Assembly (NCBI GenBank): GCA_029959085.1
Contig: JARWIR010000002.1
Location: 60,070,154 to 60,134,153 of the forward strand
DNA: 64,000 nucleotides
Origin: Nemophila menziesii
Taxonomy: Eukaryota > Streptophyta > Magnoliopsida > Boraginales > Hydrophyllaceae
Direction: 5' to 3'
Positions 10,213 through 21,935 of this stretch are shown one piece after another; the first letter of the stretch is position 1, and each line of letters opens with the position of its first letter. The notes under the pieces are model-generated. The model had not been told where the DNA came from, searched no databases, and worked only from the letters and a program-made list of their open reading frames with translations. A program made the position numbers and the translations under genes.

Positions 10213-11460
10213 CAGGATTCTCGAAGAAGATGGGATTTGATCTTGCATATGTTCGTTAGCCAATGAGAATGCTAATGTTGTTTGTCGGTGACAAAGTTTC
10301 ATTGTTTCATCTTCTACTCAATGTTATGATTTGTTTGTTGATATTCAAATACATTTCGTGTTGTGAATGAACTATTGCATATTTCGTACTTTCAAATGAA
10401 AATTTGAAACGATGAAACTATGACTTACTTTCTATAACTAAAAGATGAAACGTTAAGATCTAGAATTATTAGTTTACTTCTCTTAGAGTCAACCAGTTTG
10501 TTCAATTAGTGAGCGAGAGATAAATCTTAAATTTTAGAATTTTTGCTTTTCCATGACAGTGATTATTTATTGACACATAAAATAATCATCTTACATAATC
10601 ATATATTACAATAGTTATCGTATGATGATCAGGTGAGCATCCAGTTGTCATCAAAGAATAATATGTGAACATTTTACATTTAAACACTTTAAGTAAACAA
10701 AATTACATTTGACTGTTTTACAGAAACAACTTGATACTTTATGGTTTGTGATTGTCAATGTTGCTTGCAATAAAATATGATCTGCAATCTTCACTCTTTG
10801 GGTCCATCCAAAGGCCAAAAATATGGCTTCTTCTGTGGCATATTTTGAAAGGCTTCCCCTTGTTCAGAGGGTTGTATTTTTCACAAATGGTAATGTTTCA
10901 GGTTGTTTTTGTTAGGGAGAACCCTAAAGCAATACAATAAAAGTATTTATCGACTAAGAAGAAATGATTACAAAATAACTTATTTGTTTATATTAGACAA
11001 ATATTTATTTCAAATGTGAATTAAATGTTACTATTCATGATTTTACAAGTATCTAAAATAGAGTTTACTAAATAACTTACACTAAGTTGTTTTACAGGTG
11101 TAGATCCATGATTAATGCTAGGTTTTCCACATGTTTTTTTCATCCTTAGCCTTGATGAAAATTACCATGAACCCTTTTCATTTACATCCCATTCCCTAAA
11201 GTTAGGTAATGGTTGAACCTTTTCCTATAAAAATTGAATATATTATACAACAGGTTTTCATAACTAAACATGTATTGCTCTAAAGCCCTTTTTTGTTGTT
11301 TTCACTTAAGACCCTCATATTTCATTAAGAGGGATGAGGTTGTTTCGAGAAAAGTTTATTTGTATATTTATAATATTAAATAACAGTTAAGAGAAACAAA
11401 ATTAATCAAATATTGTTTATATATATTTAATACTTTAATTAAAAGATATACATTATTTGC
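10213..11460 (+). other. Module P copy 1, region upstream of PPR pseudogene
   Basis: Conserved in four copies (also 25332-26515, 37684-38815, 53862-55135). It contains an exon-like block at about 10745-10940 with landmarks such as 'ggcttccccttgtt' and 'ttcacaaatgg'. In copy 2 this block is part of an open frame of 88 codons (25850-26116), but I do not recognise the product. A later block near 11190-11270 resembles the 'aatggtcgacccttttcctgtaaaag' area of module F, so part of this sequence is shared between the two pseudogene types. Confidence 0.45.
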
Positions 11461-11469
11461 ACTGTATGT

Positions 11470-12480
11470 TAGTCGTATCAATTTATGTTAAGATGTTGAG
11501 ATTGATAATTATACTTTTCAATCTGTTTTGAGTGCTTGTACGAAGGGGAAGGCTATTAGAGGGTGTAAAGACGCATGTGTCGATTGTATAAAAGGGTTTT
11601 GAAAACAATGTACTTGTGATGAATTATTTGATTCATTTTTGCGCAAAGTGTGGTATGTTGGATAAATGGAAGAAATTATTTGATAAAATGTTTGAGAAAA
11701 TGTTGTTTCTTGGACTAGTTTGATATGTGGGTAACCTAGGGCAAGGTCAACTTATGGAGGCACTTAAGTTGTTTTTTTGAGATTGTTAGAGAGGGTATTA
11801 TTCCTAATTAAATGACTTTAGTGTGTGTGATTTCAGATTGTGAAAAGTTACGGGATCTTGAGTTAGGGAAAACAGTGTGTGATATAGTTGGGGAGTCAGC
11901 GGTGAACTATATACTGTTATGGTGAATACACTTTTCGAAATGTATTTGATAGTAAATTTGTTACTTATAATATATCTATTTTGAATTTGTGTGCACCTAA
12001 AGATGGAAATTGAAGCATTTTATACCTTGAACGAGATGGTGAAGCAAGGACATAAACTAGATAGAGTTACCATTCTCTCTGCTATTTCAGCTTGTGCGAC
12101 ATTGGGTGATAACTGCTATGGAAAGAATTTTCATGCTTGTGTGTGGAGAAATGAATTAGATTGTTCAAATACTATTTGTATTGCATTTATTGATATGTAT
12201 ATGAAGTCTAGGAAGAAATATTGGGAATCTAATGTATTCGATAGAATGTCAGAGATAAGGGCTTAGACTCATGAATTCTATGATTGTTGGGTTAGTTAGG
12301 AATGATGATGTGGAGTTAGCTTAGAGCATGTTTAACGAGATTCCAGAGTAATATTGTTTCTTGCAAAGAAGCTTGTTTGAGTAATCTTGTTAACGCGATT
12401 CAGTTATTTTGTATTATGCAAAGCAAGGAGATAAAAGTAAATTAAATAACTACGGTTAATGTTCCAGTTCAAGATCGGTT
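11470..12480 (+). pseudogene. PPR protein pseudogene (PLS type), copy 1
   Basis: A decayed member of the plant pentatricopeptide repeat family; intact members are intronless and bind organellar RNA for editing or processing. The recognisable order is a repeat with 'CAKCGMLDKWKKLFDKM', a repeat beginning 'LMEALKLFF', then 'VTILSAISACATLGDN', then 'HACVWRNEL', then 'IDMYMKS', then 'NVFDRMSEI' and a degenerate tail near 12270-12470. The last part is open for 91 codons (11991-12266). Frameshifts and stops break the rest. The layout recalls the At3g22690-like group (memory only). It converges on the F-box pseudogene to its right. Copies lie at 26520-27450, 38820-45130 (interrupted) and 55140-56180. 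Confidence 0.7.
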
Positions 12481-12639
12481 GAAGTAGACGGAATGGTTCT
12501 GATTCACATCAAGAGAAAACTTTCACCACTTTAATGCTAAACTTTTTTTATCAAACAATAATAAATATACCCATATAATTAAAAGGTTGGCTAGGATATT
12601 CTAATCAATTCCACAAAATTCTTACTCCTACGAATAAAA

Positions 12640-13795
12640 GCAAAAGTAGGTCGAGATTATTCAATTATCTAATATGATTGGTTGTGAGGCCTTCATTAGT
12701 CATATAAATTTCGAAAAATTGAAGGTGGCGCAATTTTTGCATTCTTGAAATAACACATGCCATCTCATTATATTGTTATAGAACGACGATCTTGATATCC
12801 AACTTCGTGAGTGTTGAGTTAGAATAAAGTCAATAGTGGGCACGAACTAGCAATATATATTAATGGTTGGATTGATTAGTCGTTAGTTGACTGGTGGATA
12901 AGGTGCACCTCTTCTAAGAGGGGAAATTTCTTCACTGCTTCACTTAAAGCCTCGTTGAAGTTATCATAATAACAATTAAGTCGAAGACTTCTCAGCTTAG
13001 GTGATTTGTCAAACCAGATACGAGATTATTTAATTAACACACCAGTATAACCATTAAAAAAACCTATTACAAAAAGTATAACTCATATTTTAAGTTTGAG
13101 AAGCACTTACTCTTAATTATATTAGATAGTGTAACGAATACTCAGAAACACATTTCCACATTTCTACATTGTCAAGATATACACATATGTCTAGTCTAAT
13201 TGTACATACATATAGAAGCGGAGCCATGTATAGTTGAAGGGGAGGGGAGGAGGCTTGGCCATCCTTTGATTTATCAAATAATTAAATAAATTACCTTAAT
13301 TTACAAGATTAATTTTTTATAAAGTCAATGGCCCGTCTAAATATTTTAATCTTTTTTTTTCTGTGTTGTAGTATAATTAAAAATTAAACATGAAGTTTTT
13401 CATATAGTTAATTACAGTTAAAATTATATAAACATACAAAGTGTCTTTGTATGTAACTCAAACATTACCGTTTGGTAAATATAATCAATTAGCTCATCGT
13501 CAGCTACAACTTCAATATTAGTCAATTCTCCTGCACTAAGATCCACTGCTTAACAACACAACTTCCTTACTTAGAGGATATCCTTTGCACCACGACTCCC
13601 GATATTCTCATTTTCACTCTTGTTAACTCCAATTATGATGATTTCGATGAAGCGCCACATAGCCGTATTTTTGCATATATTAAGTCAAGTTGCATAAATT
13701 TTCCACCTGTCTTTTTTTCATTCCGGGTTTTGTTGAAAATCACCATCTTTGGTAATGGTCGACCCATTTCATGTAAAAGATTCATATATAAAAAC
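12640..13795 (-). pseudogene. F-box/LRR (SKIP19-like) pseudogene, copy F1
   Basis: Two exon blocks are visible on the minus strand. The 5' block (13795-13478) carries an F-box-end-like 'MWRF' segment and runs to 'DLSAGELTNIEVVADDEL'. The 3' block (about 13021-12660) starts 'IWFDKSPKLRSLRL' and continues through LRR-type sequence including 'EALSEAVKKFPLLEEVHLI', 'IASSCPLLTLF' and 'MQKLRHLQFF'. This order matches SKIP19-like F-box proteins, which recruit targets to SCF E3 ligases. The intron between the blocks spans about 460 bp. At least two in-frame stops occur in the LRR block. This is the best-preserved LRR exon of the set. Confidence 0.65.
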
Positions 13796-13799
13796 ATAT

Positions 13800-14660
13800 T
13801 TTCATAGCTAAGTATGTATTAAACTTACACATGGCTTGATGTGTACATTTACTACGTGGCATTTAACTAATAATTAATAAGCTGAGGAGAATTAATTAAG
13901 GGTGTAGATTAGATCTAAGGTATAGTTTAGATCCTATCAATCTCAATTAGTTCATCTTCTTTTGGAAAGAGGGGCAACAAATTTAATATACTACACGTAG
14001 GTTAAATATAATAGTCCATAATTGAGAACATATTACATTTATTAATGACTACATACATATTTGACATCCAATAGTTCTAACTATGACAAAGAAAATATAA
14101 GTATGGTAGAGCTCGAGAAAAATATATAGCAAACATTACATTCTAGAATAGGAATTTCACCATATATTGCATTTAGGCCTTTTTGTTTGCACTTTCACTT
14201 AAAGGGGTCTTAATTTAATTCTTAGATCAAATCTCAATGATTGGACTATTTCAGTAAAAGGGCTTCACACAAGACTTGATTCTTAACTTTACAGCATGGG
14301 GCTTAACTAATAATATAATGTGGAGGAGATTTATTTAAAGGTATAAATTACATCCTATCAATCTCAAAAAATTCATATTCTTTGGGAAACAAAGGGCAAC
14401 AAACTTAATGTCTCAATATAAGCTAACACAATCAATTATCGAGAAATGTGTTACATTTATTGATTACTACATACATAATTTTAACTTGGCTAAAGAAAAT
14501 AGAAGGACGGTAGAGCAAGGAAAAATATATTGCAAACAACAAAGTGTAGAATAAGAAATACACAATCAATCATTTTCAAAATTAAGAAAAGAAGTAATAA
14601 AATACTTATATGAGCCACCACAGTGATCCATATGTAGGCAAGAAATGATAAAAGCATTAG
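13800..14660. repeat. Module G copy 1: two tandem ~435 bp units
   Basis: Diverged direct repeats start near 13885 ('gaggagaattaattaagg') and 14323 ('ggaggagatttatttaaagg'). They share 'tgcaaacaa'/'agcaaacat' and 'agaataag' endings. The module lies directly upstream of the F-box pseudogene, so it may contain its former promoter, but nothing clear is visible. Confidence 0.6.
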
Positions 14661-15400
14661 GGTATCTATCAAAAACAATATTTCTTAACAATAATTATAA
14701 AAAAAAGTTATTATTTTTGGCCGTATAATCAAAGAATACTCTATTGAAAAAGAAACTTTAAGAAAAAATGTAATAAATTTTAAAAAGTTAACTCTTTCAC
14801 CAACCTAAATTGAAATGACATGTCTATCGATGGGTGAGATATGAGCCGATAGATAATTGAACTTCGATCTAGATAAAAATGATTCTATGGAGGATAAACA
14901 TTAGAAGAGTTCTTTTAAAAACTAAAATAGCGGTTTAAGAAGATATGAATATTTGACAATGATAAAGGAACGGCAGTAGGGTTTGATAATAAGAGAGATG
15001 ATGTAATATACACTTGATAAAAAAGAAAAAAGAATAAAATGATTTGTAAATACAATACACTTTCACAAAAAATATTCAAACTAAACATTAAGCAATCTTT
15101 TTTATACAAGTAAAAACAAAGTAATTGGTCTTTTTTATTTATTGGGTGATTTGACTTGTGGGTTAGGAAACTATTTCTATGGCACATATAAAGAAGGTGT
15201 AAATATACTCGTTCTTTATACCCTATACTATAAATTCTCAACAATCACTCAGATTTGTCCCATTAAACACACTTTTCTCTCCACCTTTTCATACCAGACA
15301 AAAGAACATTCTCTCTTACATGAAGAGCACTCACCGATTTCTCTCTCTTTGTTGCTGGCTACTCAAATGTTTAGAAGAAAATAAATCACAAGAAAAAACT
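14660..15400 (+). promoter_or_regulatory. Module H copy 1 upstream region with TATA-like box and short first exon
   Basis: A conserved 'ttgacttgtgggttagg' block at about 15150 and a 'ctataaat' box at 15228-15235 lie ahead of an ATG at 15320-15322. That ATG opens a short frame 'MKSTHRFLSLCCWLLKCLE', conserved with few changes in copies H3 and H4. Spacing from box to ATG (about 90 nt) fits a plant core promoter plus leader. I infer this is the 5' end of an unidentified gene whose intron holds the ACTCAG tract. Confidence 0.4.
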
Positions 15401-15544
15401 TTGTGATACCAAATAATACAAGATATAGGAGCAAAAGAAAATGTTTGACTCTGTCTTCCTGTTAACCTTCCTCCATTCTCTGGGGTTTTACTCTATTCTT
15501 TGTTTGTTTTTTCTTATTTTCTCAAAAACGTAGTTGATTATATT

Positions 15545-16505
15545 AACCACTCAGTGATTTCTTGGATAAACAATGAAATATAATTTATACTCGGTGTTAA
15601 AATGAAGTTTAAATCAGTCTTTTTTGCATTCTGCATATTTCTTTGTGTTATTATGTAAACACATTATTACTTAGTTGTTTTTCCATCTAAATCTAAACCC
15701 ATACAGTTTGAAAAAAACGCTTAGTGTTTTAAACATGATTTTAGCACATAATGGTGAACGCCTCTTTGTTTCTGATTTTTTTACATAATGAGGTCATATT
15801 ACTCATTAATTTTATGTTAAAACTCAGAGAATGTGTATTACTCAGATTTTTTTACCCTTTTTGATAAAATGATTAGAGTTTGATTACTTAGTGCTTAGCT
15901 TTATATACGTATTTTGAGCATGTAGTCATAAACAACTCTTCTTTTCATGATTTTTTTACATAATGAGGTTATATTACTCAATAATTTGTGTTAAAATTCT
16001 ACGAATGTATAATAAATAGTTGTTGAATACTCAGATATCTGCTGCATTACTTAGACATGTTTATTACTCAGTGAATTTACATATTCCATGTAGTCATTGG
16101 TTTATTCAGTAATTTTGTGTTAAACTCAGAAAATGTGTAATAATCAAAAATACCCATTGCTCAGATTCCTGATTGAATACTCAGATTTCTATGTTGCAGT
16201 ACCAAGAGAGGTTTATTACTCAGTAATTTTACATATTCCACGTAGTCATTGATTTACTCAGTAATTTTGTACTCAGTGATATGGTACTATTCAGGGTCTT
16301 AGTATGTACCTTGTACTTATCGATTGAGAACCTACCTACTACTCATAGGAGAAGTATCTAGGTACTACTTAGTGACTGCATACATAGCCTCTGAGTTGTT
16401 TTGTTACTCAATTATTTTTCATTTTAGATATACCCGATAATTGGTTAGGTTAAGTTAATCTTTGATTTACTAAATAATTCAAATTTACTCAGGGTCTAAA
16501 TAAGT
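15545..16505. repeat. ACTCAG-rich tract, copy H1
   Basis: A ~1 kb stretch with about a dozen exact ACTCAG hexamers and many near variants (ACTCAT, ACTTAG, ATTCAG). They often sit in 'ttactcagtaattttgt' contexts and are spaced a few tens of bases apart without strict periodicity. Homologous tracts are at 20965-21905, 47975-48895 and 58885-59860. It is not a CRISPR-like or simple microsatellite array. It probably lies in an intron of the H gene remnant. Confidence 0.65.
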
Positions 16506-16529
16506 AGTTGTAATTTTTTTGATTACTCC

Positions 16530-16765
16530 AACATTTTCTATGTGCCTTTATCGTTATTTTATAACCCCAAAGACTTACAATACGTATGTGGTTTAGAAGT
16601 GCTATTCAAGCTCATGAATAAACTTGGGTAGATGATAAATAATTTTTCCGACCACAATATGACGCACCTAAATCTACTGTGGCAGGCCTTATACGAGAGA
16701 CGCAATATGTATATTAGCCTTATACGAGAGACGCAATATGTATATTAGAGGGTGTTAATTGTTTG
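16530..16765 (+). pseudogene. H gene exon remnant, copy 1
   Basis: This corresponds to the better-preserved exon at 21936-22150 in copy H2. It reads in broken frames through 'IPKDLQY..'-like sequence, 'KLG', 'MTHLNLLWQALY' and then a disrupted end. The segment 'ccttatacgagagacgcaatatgtatattag' (outline) is present twice in tandem at about 16686-16748. I do not recognise the protein family. The downstream exon blocks seen in H2-H4 are missing here. Confidence 0.45.
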
Positions 16766-18096
16766 AGATTAGGTGAGAGATTGTAAATTTTGTGAGTTAG
16801 TAAAGTGTTTCTAAATGATTATTAAAAAGACATTTCTAAATGTTTTCTTTTTTGGTAAGCTATATATAGTAGGAGTATATTATGTATTTTTTTCATTTAT
16901 TTTGATTGGAGAAACTTATATTGACTCATTTTTAGATGTAATTTCATTGGTGACAAAGTTTTATTAACCTCTACAAAGTTCTAATTTGTTTGTTGATGCT
17001 CCTTTTAAAGATGTTTTGTATAATGGATAAACTATTATATATATTTCCTTTTAAGTGAAGTTTTGGAAAGATGAATTTATTACCTACTTTCTATAACTAA
17101 AATATGAGAAGTTGAGAAACAATAATCATTAGTTTCTTTCTTTTAGAGTCAATGAATTTGTTAGTGAGAGAGGCATATATCTTAAACTTTTTGTCTTTAA
17201 TTAGATTCTTCTTTATAGCCCTTTTGTTATTCTAAGGTGAGTGTATTTATGTATAATATACCTTATACTGTATTATATGTTATTTAGCTTATTTATCTGC
17301 TATTGATTAATTTTATAAACTTTTTTAGAAATAGGGGATATTCAGTTATGTCTAAAAATTTCAAGTTCCTTTTTAAATTCGGAAATAGCCTGACTTGTGG
17401 TAAATAAAATATTCTTTCGACAATTTGTTAAAAACATACGTGTTTGTGGGTAAAAAAACCTAATAATATGTGTTTTCTGTTGAGAACTAGATTTACAAAT
17501 TGCATTTTAATCCTTGTAAGGTTGTAAATGTTGATAATTTCATAACTAGTATTTCAAAAACGTATTTCATCACCATTTTGGAAAGATGCTAATTTTAGAA
17601 TTCTATACAAGAAACTTTTGATATGAACTTGACATGGGACTACTTCACAACTACTCGGTAAGCACTTCCTTCATATCAGTGTTTTAAATATGTTGTTAGT
17701 GGCATAACTTTAGTTATCCACTTTTTGTGAACTCTAGAAATGAGATTGAGTTGGCTTTCAGGTCTGTGACCAATGATGACTAACAATCCTACAGAGAGGG
17801 GCCAATGAGGAATTCTTATTCAACAATTATTTTTAGGCTATAATGATAGAAAAAATTAAGTTTCAGATGGTATAAGTTAAGTTGATTCATATATTGGTTA
17901 GGAAAACCCAATTGGCATTATTAAATATGCAATTTGGAATTTGTAGCCATGGTGGGTCTCCTGTCTCATTACTTTGATCATATTATTACATATCTGAGTC
18001 TCATAATATTCTTTGAGTGTATTATTTTTATTTTAAAATGTAATTATGTTTATAGAAATTTTATAAAACAGAATATATATGTTCGATTAATTGCAG
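16765..18096 (+). other. Mixed stretch: module P fragment then unique AT-rich DNA
   Basis: The part at about 16940-17180 is a diverged piece of the module P upstream region; compare 25400-25640, with 'cctactttctataactaaaa' as landmark. It stands alone here, without a PPR pseudogene after it. From about 17180 to 18096 the sequence is unique in the window and AT-rich, and I could not assign it. It may include the first intron of the E2 pseudogene that follows. Confidence 0.4.
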
Positions 18097-18395
18097 GTCA
18101 TGTGTCTAAGGATATGTTCCACTAGCAAGCCACCTTCTGTTATCCTTTAAGTTGGAGGGGCGTTCCTGGTTTATATTCATTTCCCTTCCGATTAACCTTT
18201 CAAGTCCCCAAAGGTATGTTTCTTCTCCACCTTTATTTGTGTTGGATTAATCTTGTATATGAATCTCCATTGACTTACCGATGAATTTAGGTTACATTCA
18301 AGACAAAATAGTTTCACCCAAAAATTAAACTTAATGGAAGTATTTGGTTGGATGTTCTTAAAAAACGCGGAGTATTACTAAAAAAAGGAAATATA
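18097..18395 (+). pseudogene. E2 ubiquitin-conjugating enzyme (UBC8/UBC10-type) pseudogene, two exons
   Basis: Exon A (18097-18213) follows an 'attgcag' acceptor and ends before 'gtatgttt'. It reads GHVSKDMFH, a stop in place of the usual Trp, then QAT, and with a shift continues into a stretch equivalent to GGVFLVTIHF and PFK.PK. Exon B starts at 18291 after 'gaatttag' with VTFKTK, a stop, FHPKIKLNGSI, then Trp at 18345-18347 where the catalytic Cys stands in active enzymes, then LDVLKK. In the family this Cys carries ubiquitin as a thioester. The first exon and the C-terminal part are not seen. Retained introns show that it is not a processed copy. Confidence 0.75.
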
Positions 18396-19190
18396 ATTTC
18401 AATTCAATTTGTAAAATAATTGGATTACTAGTTATGAACATTACAACTAGTTATGAATGAACTACTGTATATCACTTATTAACAATTAAATATTTTTTGC
18501 AATACTTGTTGCGTATTTTTAACCTTGAATTTGTAATGTTCTTCTTTGTTTGTAATATCGAAATTGTAACTTTCATATTATATGTTTGTAATAGGTAATA
18601 TTGGTAAATTTGAAATAATAATTTAAGGTTTCCATATTTTTACTCGTGTTTTTAACTTCTTCATATGTTAAAAAAGTTTGACCAAGGATACCAAAGGGGT
18701 AGCCGGGGGTAACCGTGAGTTAACCAGAATTAACCCGAGGGTAAACTTGTTTTTACCCTACTATTGTGTTACCGTAACAATTGCTTGAATCTAGAATTTA
18801 TTTCCTGATTTAAAAACGACCTATGCGCTCGCCTAACTACATTTTTTCTTTAAGTTATGAAGTATTACTTTCTCCTTTTTCGTTCTTCAATTTATTTTCT
18901 CTTGTTCAATATTTAAAAAAATTATTTTGTCTTTGTCAAAATCTTCTTAACATCGCACCTTAATTTCTTAAAAATTAACACACAAATGACGGGAAATAAT
19001 ATAAAAAACAGAAAACAATCTATACATACATATGCATACAATGCATAAATCAGATACATGTTTCGCTTAAAATACCCCTAATTCAAACTATTAACAATGT
19101 TGCCTCACCAAATCTCTTTCTCTCAAGCGGCGCCGCCACGCCTGCTACCAGCATATGCGACAATTGTTGCATGAACGAGTGTTTCATCTA
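18395..19190. other. Unique AT-rich region, nothing assigned
   Basis: No coding evidence and no match to other modules. A GC-richer patch at about 18690-18775 contains several overlapping 'ggtaacc'/'gttaacc'-like words. Another at about 19125-19150 contains 'caagcggcgccgccacgcc'. Neither can be assigned. Confidence 0.4.
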
Positions 19191-19345
19191 TTAAATTTAC
19201 CAGCATCCGGTTTGCGGCAATTTTGTACCTCCTGTATCCTTTATCTCGACCGGTCATTCACATTCCATTCCAAAACTTAGCAAATGGTCGACCATTTTCT
19301 TGTAAAGGGTGAATATATTTAAAAATAACTATTTATAGCATGGGA
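19190..19345 (-). pseudogene. Small remnant of module F (5' exon edge)
   Basis: Keeps 'aatggtcgaccattttcttgtaaagggtg', which corresponds to the left side of the shared motif in module F (compare 13755-13790). The rest of the F-box remnant is missing. It leads directly into a module G copy. Confidence 0.4.
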
Positions 19346-19379
19346 CGTATTGCACTTCGACCTCATATAATTGTTTGAA

Positions 19380-20240
19380 CTTATTTGGGTCTTAATCTAA
19401 GACTGTCACATCTCAATACCTCTTAACTTGTCAGTTTTACGTTTCATTAAGAGGGTTGTTATGGATGTTTCTTAAAAATAACTCTTTATAGCTAAGAATG
19501 TATTAAACTTACACACGATTTGATTCTTACATTTACTAGTTGGGGCATAAAGATTTAATTAAGGGTGTAGATTGGATATTACCAATATCAATTAGTTCAT
19601 CTTGTTTGGGAAAGAGTAATTTACTTCACATACGTTAAACATAATAGTTGATAATATCAAATGTAGTTACATTTATTAATGACTACCGACAATTTGAAAT
19701 CCAATAATTCTAAGTAGGCTAAAGCAAATAACGGGAAGGTGGAGCAAGAGAAAAACATATAGCAAACAACACATTCTTGAATAAGAATTTCACCATATTT
19801 TGCACCTAGGGCCTTATTGTTTGCACTCGCACAAAATGAGGTCTTAATCCAAGACTGTCAAAGTTGAATGTCTTGTTTGTTTCACTCATAACCAGTTGTT
19901 TTTTTCTAAGAGGGCCGTACATAAGACTTGGTGTTTAACTTTACCACACCAGGCTTAACTAATAATATGATGTTGAGAATATCTAACTAAAGGTATAGAT
20001 TAGATAATATCAATATCAATAAGTTCAAATTCTTTGGGAAATTAAAGGAAACAATTTTAATGCGTCCACATATGTTCACACAGTCAATTATCAAGAATGT
20101 GCTACACTTATTAATTACTACATACATCGTTTGACATCCAATAACTCTAATTATGCTAAAAGAAATGTAAAAGGAAGGTAGATAGAGCAAGAGAAAAATA
20201 TATGGCAAACAACACATTCTAGAATAAAAAATTCACAATT
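19380..20240. repeat. Module G copy 2: two tandem ~430 bp units
   Basis: Units start near 19548 and 19976 with 'atttaattaagggtgtag' and 'atctaactaaaggtatag'. It is more diverged than the other G copies. Confidence 0.55.
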
Positions 20241-20900
20241 AGTCAATTTTAAAATTAAGAAGAAAAAAAAGATAAAATACCAATATGATTCACCACATTG
20301 ATCCATATCCATCTGTAAACAAGAAGTATCTATAAGAAAAAACATTTGTTAACAATAATAATAAAGAGAAGATATTATTTTTTGTAGTATAGATAAATAA
20401 CAATCTATCAAAAAAGAGATTAAGAAGAAATAAAGTAATTCACAAAAATTAAACTATTGATTAGTTAGATGTGTGTTGATAGAGAATTGAACTTTGATTT
20501 GGATAGGAAATGATCGGTTGAGGATAATAAAGTAGAAGAGATCTTTTAAAAACTAAAACGTGTAGGGTTTGATAATAAGAGAGATGATGTTATATGTGAA
20601 CAAAATGGTTTATATATACTTGATAAAAAAATGATTTGCAGAGATACCGTTTTATTAATTTTTTTAAATAAAACGTTGAGTAATTTTTTTATACAAGGAA
20701 AAAAAAAGAATTTTGTCTCATTAAACACACCCTTCTCTCCACCTCTCCATACCAGCCAAAAGAACACTCACAGAATTCTCCCTGTTTCTTGTGGAGTACT
20801 CAGACATTTAGACGATAATCCACAACGGAAAACTCAGCGATACCCATAATAAAAGCTAGAGGAGCAAAAGACAAAGATTTTTCTCTGTGTTCATGTTCAT
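20240..20900 (+). promoter_or_regulatory. Module H copy 2 upstream region (degraded)
   Basis: Homologous to 14660-15400 but with deletions. The 'cacccttctctccacctctcc' leader (20730-20755) is recognisable, while the first-exon ATG and the TATA-like box of the other copies are lost. Confidence 0.35.
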
Positions 20901-20964
20901 CTTCCTACATTATTATTTTTTTATTTTTATGATATTCTCGAAAACTGAGTTCTTTAGAACAATC

Positions 20965-21905
20965 ACTTAATTATTTATTGGATAGATAATGAAATAAAGT
21001 CTATACTTATAGGTAAAATGAAGCATGCGAAGTGCTAGTAAGTAAGTTTTGCATGCATCGGCATATTTCTTTGTGTTTTTGTGTACATACATTATTATTC
21101 AGTTCTTTTAAATATAAATCTAAACTGGAACAATTTGAATAAATCGGGCTTAGTGTTTTAAATGCGATTTTAACACGTAATAGTGAACACCTCTATGTTT
21201 TTGCATTTTTTTACATAATGAGTCTTATATTACTCATTAATTTTATGTTAAAACTCAAATAATATGTATTACTCATATGTTTTTCCCTTTTTGATAAAAA
21301 CACATACAATTTGATTACTTATTGCTTAGCCTTATAAACGTATTTCTAGCATGTACTCATAAACAACTCTTTGTTTTATGATTTTCTTACATAATGAGTT
21401 TATATTACTCATTAATTTGTGTTAAAACTCAAAGAAAGTATATTACTCATTACTAAGAGGTGTTTATTACTCAGTAATTTTACATATTACACGTCGTCAT
21501 TGGTTTATTCAGGAATTTCGTGTTAAAACTCAGAGAATGTGTAATACTCAGTATATACTTATTGCTCAGATTCCTAATTGAATACATAGAAATCTGTTGC
21601 AGTATGCAGTACTCACATAATTTTATTACTAGGTAATTTTACATATTCCATGTAGTCATTGCTTTACTCAGTAATTTTGTACTTAGTGATATGGTATTAC
21701 TCAGGGTCTTAGTATATACCTTTTACTTAGAGACGGAGAACCTACCTAACAATCATATGATGAGTATTTGGGTACACTTAGTGACTGCACACATAGCCTC
21801 CAGATTGTTTTGTTACTAAATTATTTTGCATATTAGGTATACCCGATAATTTATTAGGTTAAGTTAATCTTTGATACACTAAATATATCAATTTTACCGA
21901 GGGTC
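20965..21905. repeat. ACTCAG-rich tract, copy H2
   Basis: The same composition and context as 15545-16505, with more ACTCAT variants at the left end. Confidence 0.6.
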
Positions 21906-21935
21906 TATATAAGTAGTTCTAATTTTTTTATTACT

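Noticed and set aside
14915..15384. Overlapping open frames of 109 and 80 codons on opposite strands
   Set aside because: Both overlie the H promoter/first-exon region, show no domain, and are broken or shifted in the other H copies.
15545..16505. CRISPR-like or microsatellite array
   Set aside because: Short motif, irregular spacing, degenerate units and a plant nuclear context; it fits neither class.
18690..18775. Patch rich in ggtaacc/gttaacc words
   Set aside because: Looks palindromic in places, but no consistent repeat unit or partner elsewhere in the window.
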